Part shown: piece after piece, positions 25,373 through 32,878 of the stretch
How the letters are laid out: every line of letters starts with the position of its first letter
Numbering within the stretch: position 1 is the first letter of the stretch
Origin: Pseudolabrys sp.
GTDB taxonomy: Bacteria > Pseudomonadota > Alphaproteobacteria > Rhizobiales > Xanthobacteraceae
Direction of reading: 5' to 3'
NCBI GenBank assembly: GCA_030655215.1
Contig: JAURVZ010000080.1
Span: forward strand, 1 to 34,402
DNA: 34,402 nt
Program-made: the position numbers and the translations under genes
Notes under the pieces: generated by a model
What the model was told of the DNA's origin: nothing
The model's input: the letters and a program-made list of their open reading frames with translations, nothing else
The model's database searches: none

Positions 25373-25412
25373 GAGCAACGCATTGGACGCGCGCCGCTCC
25401 GGCAGCTAGATA

Positions 25413-26600
25413 ATGATGATCATGGCCAGTCTCGATTTCATCGCCGATCACACACATGCCGCTCCCGGCCACAATGCCGGCGAAACCACGTCCGGCCCGC
25501 CCGCTTCCGAGGCCGGTGGTATCCTGACCGTCGATCTCTCCGCACTGGTCGCGAACTGGCTCGCGCTGTCGCGCCGCGCCATGCCGTCGGAATGCGCCGC
25601 GGTCGTCAAAGCCAATGCCTATGGCTGCGGCATCGAGCCGGTCGTCACCGCGCTCGTGCGTGCCGGCTGCAAGACCTACTTCGTTGCTGATCTGTCGGAA
25701 GCGCGCCGCGTCCGCGAGGTCGCACCGGAAGCAGCCATCTATGTGCTCAACGGCCTGATCCCCGGCACGCCGCCGGTCTATGCCGAAATCCGCGCGCGGC
25801 CCGTCATCGGCAGCATGGTCGAACTGGCCGAATGGGATGCCTTCGTCGCCGGCTCGCAGTGGCGCGGCGGCGCAGCACTGCACGTCGACACCGGCATGAA
25901 CCGTCTCGGCATCTCGGCCAATGACGCCGCAGCGCTGGCGCCGCGCATCCGCTCCGAGAACCACGGCATCACCTTGCTGATGAGCCACCTCGCCTGCGCC
26001 GAAGACACCGCGCATCCGCTCAATGATTTGCAGATCCGCCTCTTCCGCGAAGTGCGCCTGCACTATCGCGGCATCCCGTCGTCGCTGGCCAATTCATCCG
26101 GCATCTTCCTTAGCGACAAGGCGCATTGCGATGTCGTGCGGCCGGGTGTCGCGCTCTATGGCGCCAACCCGACGCCGGGCCGTCCCAACCCGATGCGGCC
26201 GGTGGTCGAAGTGAAAGCGCGCGTCATGCAGGTGCGCAACGTCGCCAAGGGCGACACGGTCGGCTACAGCGCCGGCTGGACTGCGCGCCGCGCGGCGCGC
26301 ATCGCCATCATCTCGGCTGGTTATGCCGACGGCTATTTCCGCGCCGGCGGTTCGAGCGACGAGACGCCCGGCGGGTTTGCGGTGATCGGCGGCAAGCGCT
26401 GCCCGATCGCCGGGCGGATCTCGATGGATCTGATGGGTATCGATGCCAGCGATGCGCCGGACGTCCGCCGCGGCGACTTCGTCACGCTGATCGGCGACGA
26501 CCTGCAGCTCGATGAGGTAGCAGCCTCCTCCGGCACGATCACCTATGAGCTGCTGACCAATCTCGGCCATCGCTACCACCGGGTTTACCGGACGGAATAA
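25413..26600 (+). CDS. alr: Alanine racemase
   Basis: PLP-dependent cytosolic enzyme that interconverts L- and D-alanine for peptidoglycan. The 395-residue product has an N-terminal extension of about 36 residues, then LTVDLSALVANWLAL, the PLP-binding lysine in VVKANAYGCG (Lys66), LHVDTGMNRLG, and the second catalytic base Tyr285 in DTVGYSAGW, followed by GRISMDLMGID near the end. Both essential residues are in place. The first codons have three ATGs (25413, 25416, 25422), so the exact start is uncertain. It precedes radA; the 77-base gap contains a LexA-type site. In relatives it usually follows dnaB directly, but here the antiporter and GMC genes come between. Confidence 0.95.
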   Translation: MMIMASLDFIADHTHAAPGHNAGETTSGPPASEAGGILTVDLSALVANWLALSRRAMPSECAAVVKANAYGCGIEPVVTALVRAGCKTYFVADLSEARRVREVAPEAAIYVLNGLIPGTPPVYAEIRARPVIGSMVELAEWDAFVAGSQWRGGAALHVDTGMNRLGISANDAAALAPRIRSENHGITLLMSHLACAEDTAHPLNDLQIRLFREVRLHYRGIPSSLANSSGIFLSDKAHCDVVRPGVALYGANPTPGRPNPMRPVVEVKARVMQVRNVAKGDTVGYSAGWTARRAARIAIISAGYADGYFRAGGSSDETPGGFAVIGGKRCPIAGRISMDLMGIDASDAPDVRRGDFVTLIGDDLQLDEVAASSGTITYELLTNLGHRYHRVYRTE

Positions 26601-26616
26601 CCCAAACTTGAAGAAT

Positions 26617-26631
26617 GTTCTTGTAATGTTC
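26617..26631 (+). promoter_or_regulatory. LexA-type (SOS) operator upstream of radA
   Basis: GTTC (26617-26620), seven bases, GTTC (26628-26631) matches the direct-repeat SOS box known for alphaproteobacterial LexA. It lies in the alr-radA gap, 46 bases before the radA ATG, where an operator would be expected. About one chance match per 34 kb is expected over both strands, but only about 0.002 within a 77-base gap. Confidence 0.65.
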
Positions 26632-26677
26632 TCATGAGCCTTCTAGGCTCTGAGCACCCCTTACGAGGCGATTTCTT

Positions 26678-28084
26678 ATGTCCCGGCGCGGCCTGTCCTT
26701 CATCTGTCAGAACTGCGGCGCTGGCGCCAATCGCTGGCAGGGCAAATGCGAAGCCTGCGGCGAGTGGAACACGATGGTCGAGGAAGGCGCCGAGCGCCCG
26801 CCCGGCCCCGGCCGCAAGGCGCCCAAAGGCCGCCTGTTTGAATTGCAACCGCTGACCGGCGAAGCGCATGACGCGCCGCGCCTGGCCTCCGGCATTGCGG
26901 AACTGTACCGCGTCACCTGCGGCGGCTTCGTCCGCGGCTCGGTGCAGCTGATGGCCGGCGATCCCGGCATCGGCAAATCGACGTTGCTGATCCAGGCCAC
27001 CGCCGCTTTGGCCCGATCCGGCGAGCGCGCCGTCTATATTTCCGGCGAAGAAGCCGTCGCCCAGGTGCGCCTGCGCGCCGAGCGGCTCGGCCTCGCCGAT
27101 GCCCCCGTCGAACTCGCTTCGGAGACCGCGGTCGAGGACATCATCGCCACTTTGACCCAAGGCAAGATACCGCGCCTGATCGTCATCGACTCGATCCAGA
27201 CCATGTGGACCGACACGGTCGATTCAGCGCCCGGCACGGTCAGCCAGGTGCGCGGCGCGGCGCAGATGCTGATCCGTTTCGCCAAACGCTCCGGCGCGGC
27301 GATCATCCTCGTCGGTCACGTCACCAAGGACGGCCAGATCGCCGGTCCGCGTGTCGTGGAGCATATGGTCGATGCCGTGCTGTCCTTCGAGGGCGAGCGC
27401 TCGCATCAATTCCGAATCTTACGCGCGGTGAAGAACCGCTTCGGCCCGACCGACGAAATCGGCGTGTTCGAAATGACCGGCGCGGGCCTGCGCGAAGTGT
27501 CCAATCCATCCGAACTGTTCCTGTCGGAACGCGATCTCGGCTCGCCCGGCACGGCCGTGTTCGCCGGCATGGAAGGCACGCGGCCTCTGCTCGTCGAAAT
27601 TCAGGCGCTGGTGGCGCCGACATCGCTCGGCACGCCGCGGCGCGCTGTGGTCGGCTGGGATTCCAGCCGGCTATCGATGGTCATCGCGGTGCTGGAGGCG
27701 CATTGCGGCGTCAAGCTCGGCGGCTACGACGTCTATCTCAATGTTGCCGGCGGCATGCGGCTGCAGGAACCGGCGGCCGATCTTGCCGCTGCCGCCGCTT
27801 TGGTGTCGTCTTTGGCCAATTCGCCGTTGCCGGCCGACGCCGTCTATTTCGGTGAGGTATCTTTGTCCGGCGCCGTCCGCCCGGTGTCGCATACGTCGAG
27901 CCGTCTTAAGGAAGCTGCCAAGCTCGGCTTCATGCGCGCTGTGGTGCCGGAAGCCGCCCGCAGCGAAGGTGGCGATGGCGGCCTCAAGACCAGCCATGTC
28001 GGCAGTCTGGCCAGCCTGGTCGCCGATATCGCCGCGCTCGGTAAGCCGCGCACCGCGCCGCCCAAGGCAGAGCCGAAATCCTGA
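26678..28084 (+). CDS. radA: DNA repair protein RadA
   Basis: RecA-related ATPase that processes recombination intermediates and helps branch migration. The 468-residue product has the N-terminal four-cysteine zinc finger (Cys10, Cys13, Cys24, Cys27), Walker A GDPGIGKST (Lys100), LIVIDSIQTMW as Walker B, the RadA-specific KNRFG motif near residue 253, and a C-terminal Lon-protease-like domain (LNVAGGMRLQEPAADLAAAAAL). All elements are intact and the length is normal. GAGGCGA eight bases upstream supports the ATG at 26678. The LexA-type site in front suggests induction by DNA damage. It is followed by a 147-base gap and cvpA. Confidence 0.96.
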   Translation: MSRRGLSFICQNCGAGANRWQGKCEACGEWNTMVEEGAERPPGPGRKAPKGRLFELQPLTGEAHDAPRLASGIAELYRVTCGGFVRGSVQLMAGDPGIGKSTLLIQATAALARSGERAVYISGEEAVAQVRLRAERLGLADAPVELASETAVEDIIATLTQGKIPRLIVIDSIQTMWTDTVDSAPGTVSQVRGAAQMLIRFAKRSGAAIILVGHVTKDGQIAGPRVVEHMVDAVLSFEGERSHQFRILRAVKNRFGPTDEIGVFEMTGAGLREVSNPSELFLSERDLGSPGTAVFAGMEGTRPLLVEIQALVAPTSLGTPRRAVVGWDSSRLSMVIAVLEAHCGVKLGGYDVYLNVAGGMRLQEPAADLAAAAALVSSLANSPLPADAVYFGEVSLSGAVRPVSHTSSRLKEAAKLGFMRAVVPEAARSEGGDGGLKTSHVGSLASLVADIAALGKPRTAPPKAEPKS

Positions 28085-28231
28085 CCGTAAGGGCCTGATC
28101 GAGCCCTAAATCTTGCCGGAAAACCGGTCGAAAGACGGGTGACGGCACGGTGACACCCCGCTATATACGGGGCGCGCGACGGCCTTTTGCGTCGCACCAG
28201 CATCACGTCGCGGAGCGGTTTAGAGCCAGGC

Positions 28232-28813
28232 ATGCCAGTTACGCTCCTCGATATCCTTCTGCTGGTCGTCATGCTGGTCTCCGGCCTGCTGGCGATGATT
28301 CGCGGCTTCATGCGCGAAATCCTGTCGATCGGCGCCTGGGGCGTGGCCGCCCTCGTCACGCTGTATTCGTTCGCCAAGGTGCTGCCGATCGCGCAGGGCT
28401 ACTTCACCAGCAATACGGTGGCGACCGGCGTCACCATCGGCTCGATCTTCCTGCTGACGCTGCTGGTCGTGTCGATCATCACAGTGCGCATCTCCGACAT
28501 GATTCTCGACAGCCGGGTCGGCGCACTCGACCGCACGCTCGGTTTCCTGTTCGGCCTCGGCCGCGGCCTGATCATTGTCGTCATCGCCTTCCTGTTTTTT
28601 GCATGGCTGGTACCCGAACGCAGCCAACCGGAGTGGGTACGCGGGGCAAAGTCGAAAGTGGTCTTGCAAAGTACGGGACAATGGCTGATGTCCATGTTGC
28701 CGGATGACCCCGAGAGCACCATCTTAAAGCGGCTGAAGAAACCGACGCCGGACGATCAGACTGCGCCGCCCGATGCGGCACCACCACCGGCGGCGCCTGC
28801 CCGGCGCTCTTGA
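28232..28813 (+). CDS. cvpA: CvpA-family membrane protein
   Basis: Inner-membrane protein with the fold of the CvpA family, named for colicin V production in E. coli, where it is co-transcribed with purF. The 193-residue product starts MPVTLLDILLLVVMLVSG, with GFMREILSIGAWGVAAL as the second helix, a third around residues 65-85 (TIGSIFLLTLLVVSIITV), and a fourth at LGRGLIIVVIAFLFFAWLV. The C-terminal 65 residues are cytoplasmic or periplasmic, and the end is rich in Pro and Ala. The ATG at 28232 is chosen over an upstream start at 28187 because the family begins here. It is followed by purF with at most 50 bases between. Confidence 0.9.
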   Translation: MPVTLLDILLLVVMLVSGLLAMIRGFMREILSIGAWGVAALVTLYSFAKVLPIAQGYFTSNTVATGVTIGSIFLLTLLVVSIITVRISDMILDSRVGALDRTLGFLFGLGRGLIIVVIAFLFFAWLVPERSQPEWVRGAKSKVVLQSTGQWLMSMLPDDPESTILKRLKKPTPDDQTAPPDAAPPPAAPARRS

Positions 28814-28863
28814 ACACTACCGTTTTAGACGTGCGCACGGCTGATAAAGGGAACTCGTTAGGT

Positions 28864-30363
28864 ATGCAAAAACCGACGCAAGATCTCGCGAACGCCGGCA
28901 AATCCGAAGAATACGACTTCGACCCCCACGCCGACCGGCTCCGCGAGGAATGCGGCGTGTTCGGCATCTTCGGCCATCCCGATGCAGCGGCCATCACCGC
29001 GCTCGGCCTGCACGCCCTGCAGCATCGCGGCCAGGAGGCTTGCGGCATCGTCGCCTTCGACGGCAAGCGCTTCCATTCCGAACGCCGCCTCGGCCTCGTC
29101 GGCGATACATTTTCCAAACGGGACGTGATTGACCGGCTGCCGGGCAATTCCGCCGTCGGTCATGTCCGCTATTCGACCACCGGCGAAACCGTGCTGCGCA
29201 ATGTGCAGCCGCTGTTTGCCGAGCTGGAAGGCGGCGGCTTTGCTGTGGCCCATAATGGCAACCTGACCAACGGCATCACCTTGCGCAAACATCTGGTGCG
29301 CGAAGGCGCCATGATGCAGTCGACCTCGGATACCGAAGTGATCCTGCATCTCGTGGCTCGCGCGCGGCGCAACCGCTTCGTCGACCGTTTCGTTGAAGGC
29401 CTGCGCCAGCTCGAAGGCGCTTATGCCTTCGTCGGCCTGACCAACAAGAAGCTGGTCGGCGCCCGCGATCCGCTCGGCATCCGCCCGCTGGTGATCGGCA
29501 AGCTGGATGGCTGCCCGATCCTCGCCTCGGAAACCTGCGCCCTCGACATTATCGGCGCGACCTATGTGCGCGACGTCGAAAACGGCGAAGTCGTCGTGTT
29601 CGACGAAGACGGCGCGCAGTCGCACAAGCCGTTCCCGCCTACCGCGGAACGCCCCGACATTTTCGAATATATCTACTTCGCCCGCCCCGACAGCATCGTC
29701 GGCGGCCGCAGCGTCTATGACGTGCGCAAGGTTCTCGGCGCTGAACTTGCGCGCGAGACGCAAGTGTCGGCTGACGTCATCGTGCCGGTGCCGGATTCAG
29801 GCGTGCCGGCGGCGCTCGGTTATTCGCAAGCCTCAGGCATTCCCTTCGAACTCGGCATCATCCGCAATCACTATGTTGGCCGTACCTTCATTCAGCCGAC
29901 GCAGAGCATTCGCGACCACGGCGTGCGCATGAAGCATTCTGCCAATCGCGCGGTGATTGCCGGCAAGCGCATCGTGCTGGTCGATGACTCGCTGGTGCGC
30001 GGCACCACGTCGCGCAAGATCGTGCAGATGATGCGCGATGCGGGCGCCGCCGAAGTGCACTTCCGCGTGTCGTCGCCGCCGATCACGCATGCCGACTATT
30101 ATGGCATCGATACGCCGGACGCCGACAAGCTGCTCGCCGCCAATATGACGGTCGACGAGATGTGCAAGTTCATCGGCGCTGACTCGCTCGCCTTCCTGTC
30201 GGTGGATGGCATTTACCGCGCGATGGGCCTGCCCGGCCGTGACAACGCCAAGCCGCAATTCACCGACCACTGCTTCACCGGCGATTATCCGACGGCGCTG
30301 ACCGATCTCGGCGCCCAGGATTCCAGCGGGCGACAGCTGTCCCTGCTGGCTGAGGCGATCTGA
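28864..30363 (+). CDS. purF: Amidophosphoribosyltransferase
   Basis: First committed enzyme of purine synthesis: makes phosphoribosylamine from PRPP and glutamine. The 499-residue product has a short pro-segment, then the class II glutamine amidotransferase start ECGVFGIFGH, whose cysteine becomes the catalytic N-terminus after cleavage (Cys30), GHVRYSTTG, HNGNLTN, and the PRPP-binding IVLVDDSLVRGTT. Of the four iron-sulfur cysteines of the Bacillus enzyme, I see the one in SETCAL and one in DHCFTG; the others are replaced (ADYYGID, and Thr before DHC), so no cluster is expected. A TTG at 28810 overlapping the cvpA stop is an alternative start, but the ATG at 28864 fits the family better. Confidence 0.95.
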   Translation: MQKPTQDLANAGKSEEYDFDPHADRLREECGVFGIFGHPDAAAITALGLHALQHRGQEACGIVAFDGKRFHSERRLGLVGDTFSKRDVIDRLPGNSAVGHVRYSTTGETVLRNVQPLFAELEGGGFAVAHNGNLTNGITLRKHLVREGAMMQSTSDTEVILHLVARARRNRFVDRFVEGLRQLEGAYAFVGLTNKKLVGARDPLGIRPLVIGKLDGCPILASETCALDIIGATYVRDVENGEVVVFDEDGAQSHKPFPPTAERPDIFEYIYFARPDSIVGGRSVYDVRKVLGAELARETQVSADVIVPVPDSGVPAALGYSQASGIPFELGIIRNHYVGRTFIQPTQSIRDHGVRMKHSANRAVIAGKRIVLVDDSLVRGTTSRKIVQMMRDAGAAEVHFRVSSPPITHADYYGIDTPDADKLLAANMTVDEMCKFIGADSLAFLSVDGIYRAMGLPGRDNAKPQFTDHCFTGDYPTALTDLGAQDSSGRQLSLLAEAI

Positions 30364-30414
30364 TCCACAGCGCTTCCAGCCTGCGGCGGTGCCGGTATAC
30401 CACGGAACTTTTAC

Positions 30415-30429
30415 ACCACCTTGGGTGGT
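30415..30429. promoter_or_regulatory. Short palindrome upstream of the sensor kinase gene
   Basis: ACCACC (30415-30420), three bases, GGTGGT (30424-30429) is a perfect 6-bp inverted repeat 54 bases before the kinase start, in the 120-base gap after purF. It might be an operator for the sensor genes or a chance hairpin; there is no T-run, so it is not a good terminator for purF. Confidence 0.35.
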
Positions 30430-30483
30430 AAGTTAGTGTGCTGTCCACGTTCGATTCTTGGCCCGAGCTGATGCGGGGGATCA

Positions 30484-31746
30484 ATGCTGGACTACCTTTC
30501 ACAGCTCTGGGAAACGAGCAGCCTGTCGCCGCATGGCATCTGCCTGCTATGGCGGCCAGAGTTGATCTGGACCCATGTCATCGCCGACACCTTGATCGGC
30601 CTGTCCTACTACTCGATCCCGCTGGCGCTCGCCTACTTCGTCTCGCGCCGCAATGACATCCAGTTCGGCTGGGTGTTCTGGGCCTTCGCCTTTTTCATTC
30701 TCGCCTGCGGTACGACGCACTTCTTCGCCATCTACACATTGTGGGTGCCGGACTACGGCACCGAGGCGCTGATCAAGATCGTCACCGCGGCACTGTCGGT
30801 GTTCACCGCGATTGCGCTGTGGCCGTTGCTGCCGCGCGCGCTCGCCATTCCATCGGCGGTGCAGTTGCAGAGGTTGAACGAAGAACTGACGCGCCAGGTC
30901 AGCGAGCGCAATGCGGCGCTTGCCGCGCTGCAAGCGGAAAAGGCCGAGCGTCTCAAGACTGAAGAGATGCTGCGACAGGCGCAGAAGATGGAAGCCGTCG
31001 GCCAGCTCACCGGTGGCATTGCGCATGACTTCAACAACCTGATGACGATTGTTGTCGGAAATCTCGAGCGGCTGGAAGAGAAGTTTCGCGACGATCCCAC
31101 CGTCTATCGCTCAGTGAAAGGCGCCCTTGGCGGCGCCGAGCGCGGCGCGGCGCTGACTCGCAAGTTGCTCGCCTTTGGCCGCCGCCAGCCGCTCGCGCCG
31201 AAACGGATCGACGCCAACGAACTGATCACCAATGTTGCCGACCTGATGCGGCGCGCCGTCAGCTCGCAGGTCAGCGTCGATCTCGATCTGGCTTCCGGCT
31301 TGTGGCCGATTGAAGCCGACGCCAACCAGCTTGAAAATGCTTTGCTCAATCTCGCCGTCAATGCGCGCGATGCCATGCCACAAGGCGGCTCGGTCAAAGT
31401 GCAGACGCAGAACGTCGTCGATCCGGTCATCCCCGAGATTGTTTCGGCGCAAGGGCCCTATGCAATGATCACGGTCACCGACACCGGCGCCGGCATGAGC
31501 CCGGATGTTCTCAGCCGCGTATTCGAGCCGTTCTATACGACCAAGCCGGTCGGCGAAGGATCGGGCCTTGGCCTCAGCCAGGTCTATGGCTTCGTCAAAC
31601 AATCGAACGGCTATATCGACATTGTCAGCACGCCGGGCAAAGGCACCACAGTGCGCATTTATCTGCCGCGGGCGCGGCCGCAAGTCGATCCGGCGGCGGA
31701 GACGTCAGGCTTTGCCGCAGGCTTTCCACTCGGCCAGCCGGGATGA
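30484..31746 (+). CDS. Sensor histidine kinase with an ethylene-receptor-like membrane domain
   Basis: Membrane histidine kinase of 420 residues. Residues 30-117 form three membrane helices that align with the ethylene-binding domain of plant ETR1 without gaps over residues 33-79, at an offset of 10: Asp35, Tyr42, Ile45, Pro46, Cys75 and His79 match ETR1 Asp25, Tyr32, Ile35, Pro36, Cys65 and His69. The last two are the copper ligands (ACGTTHF here, LCGATHL in ETR1). A lysine (Lys98, KIVTAALS) matches ETR1 Lys91 after a three-residue gap. Next come a coiled coil (125-165), a HisKA domain with phospho-acceptor His181 in GGIAHDFNNL, and a HATPase domain with NLAVNARDAM, DTGAGM and GSGLGLSQV. There is no GAF domain, unlike ETR1. 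It overlaps the regulator gene by four bases. Ligand binding is an inference. Confidence 0.9.
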   Translation: MLDYLSQLWETSSLSPHGICLLWRPELIWTHVIADTLIGLSYYSIPLALAYFVSRRNDIQFGWVFWAFAFFILACGTTHFFAIYTLWVPDYGTEALIKIVTAALSVFTAIALWPLLPRALAIPSAVQLQRLNEELTRQVSERNAALAALQAEKAERLKTEEMLRQAQKMEAVGQLTGGIAHDFNNLMTIVVGNLERLEEKFRDDPTVYRSVKGALGGAERGAALTRKLLAFGRRQPLAPKRIDANELITNVADLMRRAVSSQVSVDLDLASGLWPIEADANQLENALLNLAVNARDAMPQGGSVKVQTQNVVDPVIPEIVSAQGPYAMITVTDTGAGMSPDVLSRVFEPFYTTKPVGEGSGLGLSQVYGFVKQSNGYIDIVSTPGKGTTVRIYLPRARPQVDPAAETSGFAAGFPLGQPG

Positions 31747-32129
31747 CGATCATGACGTCAGCGCCGATCGTCCTGCTGGTTGAGGATGAGCCGATGGTTC
31801 GCGAGATGATCGCGTTCGAACTGGACCTTGCCGGCTTCCAGGTGTTGGAAGCGGCGAGCGCTGAAGACGGCCTGCGCCTGCTCACCGAGAACGCCCGCAT
31901 CGACCTCTTGTTCACCGATATCCGCCTTCCCGGCAAGAACGGCTGGCAACTCGCCGAAGAGGTGCGCGGCCTGCATCCCGGCGTGCCGATTGTCTACGCC
32001 AGCGGCTATTCCGACCTCAGCCAACCCCTCTCCCACAGCAAGTTCCTGCAAAAGCCCTACCGGCCGTCGCAGGTCTTGCAAGCGGCGGCCGATCTCGGCA
32101 TTAAGCCCCCACCCGCCGCAACGAACTGA
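31743..32129 (+). CDS. Single-domain response regulator
   Basis: Receiver-only protein of 128 residues that should accept phosphate from the kinase encoded just before. It has the acidic pair Glu14/Asp15 (LLVEDEP), the phospho-acceptor Asp59 in LFTDIRLPG, Ser87 in VYASGY and Lys104 in LQKPY, so all residues needed for phosphotransfer are present. There is no DNA-binding or enzymatic output domain; the C-terminus ends in a short Pro/Ala tail. It may act by protein contact, as a phosphate sink, or as a relay to a remote partner. The ATG at 31743 overlaps the kinase stop (ATGA); a second ATG at 31752 would also serve. The SDR gene starts five bases after it. Confidence 0.9.
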   Translation: MTIMTSAPIVLLVEDEPMVREMIAFELDLAGFQVLEAASAEDGLRLLTENARIDLLFTDIRLPGKNGWQLAEEVRGLHPGVPIVYASGYSDLSQPLSHSKFLQKPYRPSQVLQAAADLGIKPPPAATN

Positions 32130-32134
32130 GAATT

Positions 32135-32875
32135 ATGTCCAAACCACTGACCGACAAAATCGCGCTCGTTACCGGCGCCTCGCGCGGCATTGGCGCGGCG
32201 CTCGCGCTCGAACTGGCGCAAGCCGGCGCGCATGTCATCGCTGTCGCGCGTACCGTCGGCGGCCTCGAAGAACTCGACGACAAGATCAAGGCCGCGGGTG
32301 GCAGCGCCACTCTGGTGCCGGTCGACATGAAGGACATGGACGGCATCGCGCGCATGGCGCTGGCGCTGCACGAGCGCTATGGACGCCTCGATGTGATGGT
32401 CGGCAATGCCGGCACACTCGGCACGTTGTCGCCGCTCGATCATGTCGAGCCGAAGGACTTCGACAATCTGTTCGCGATCAATGTCAAAGCCAACTGGCAA
32501 CTGATCCGCACCATGGACCCGCTGCTGAAGGCCTCCTCCGCCGGGCGCGCGGTGTTCGTCACGTCGGGTCTTGCGTGGCGCGGCATGGCCTATACCGGCA
32601 TCTACGCCGCGACCAAGTCGGCACTCGACGCAATGGTGCGCAGCTACGCGGCAGAAACCGCGACAACGAATGTCAAAGTGAATTCGTTCAGCCCTGGCCC
32701 GACGCGGACGAAGATGTATGCCAGCGGCTGGCCCGGCGCCGATCAGAACAAACTGACGCCGCCGGAAGATGTCGCCAAGGCGATGCTGCCGCTGTGTCTG
32801 CCGGACTGTGCCGAGAGCGGCAAAGTTTACGACTTTGCCAAGGGCAAGTTTTTGGAGTTCAAGGCGCCGGCGTGA
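32135..32875 (+). CDS. Short-chain dehydrogenase/reductase of unknown substrate
   Basis: Cytosolic NAD(P)-dependent oxidoreductase of the classical SDR family. The 246-residue product has the cofactor loop TGASRGIG (residues 13-20), VGNAGTLG, Ser144 in VFVTSGLAW, and the catalytic Tyr157 and Lys161 in YAATK, followed by NSFSPGPTRTKMYAS. I recall a very similar SDR gene directly after purF in related genomes, so it is probably part of the old locus and not functionally tied to the sensor pair, even though only five bases separate it from the regulator. The substrate cannot be named from sequence. It converges with der, with three bases between the stops. Confidence 0.9.
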   Translation: MSKPLTDKIALVTGASRGIGAALALELAQAGAHVIAVARTVGGLEELDDKIKAAGGSATLVPVDMKDMDGIARMALALHERYGRLDVMVGNAGTLGTLSPLDHVEPKDFDNLFAINVKANWQLIRTMDPLLKASSAGRAVFVTSGLAWRGMAYTGIYAATKSALDAMVRSYAAETATTNVKVNSFSPGPTRTKMYASGWPGADQNKLTPPEDVAKAMLPLCLPDCAESGKVYDFAKGKFLEFKAPA

Positions 32876-32878
32876 TCG

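Noticed and set aside
32135..32875. SDR gene considered as a dedicated output of the ethylene-like sensor
   Set aside because: Although only five bases downstream, it appears to be an old neighbour of purF, so adjacency alone is weak evidence of a shared function.
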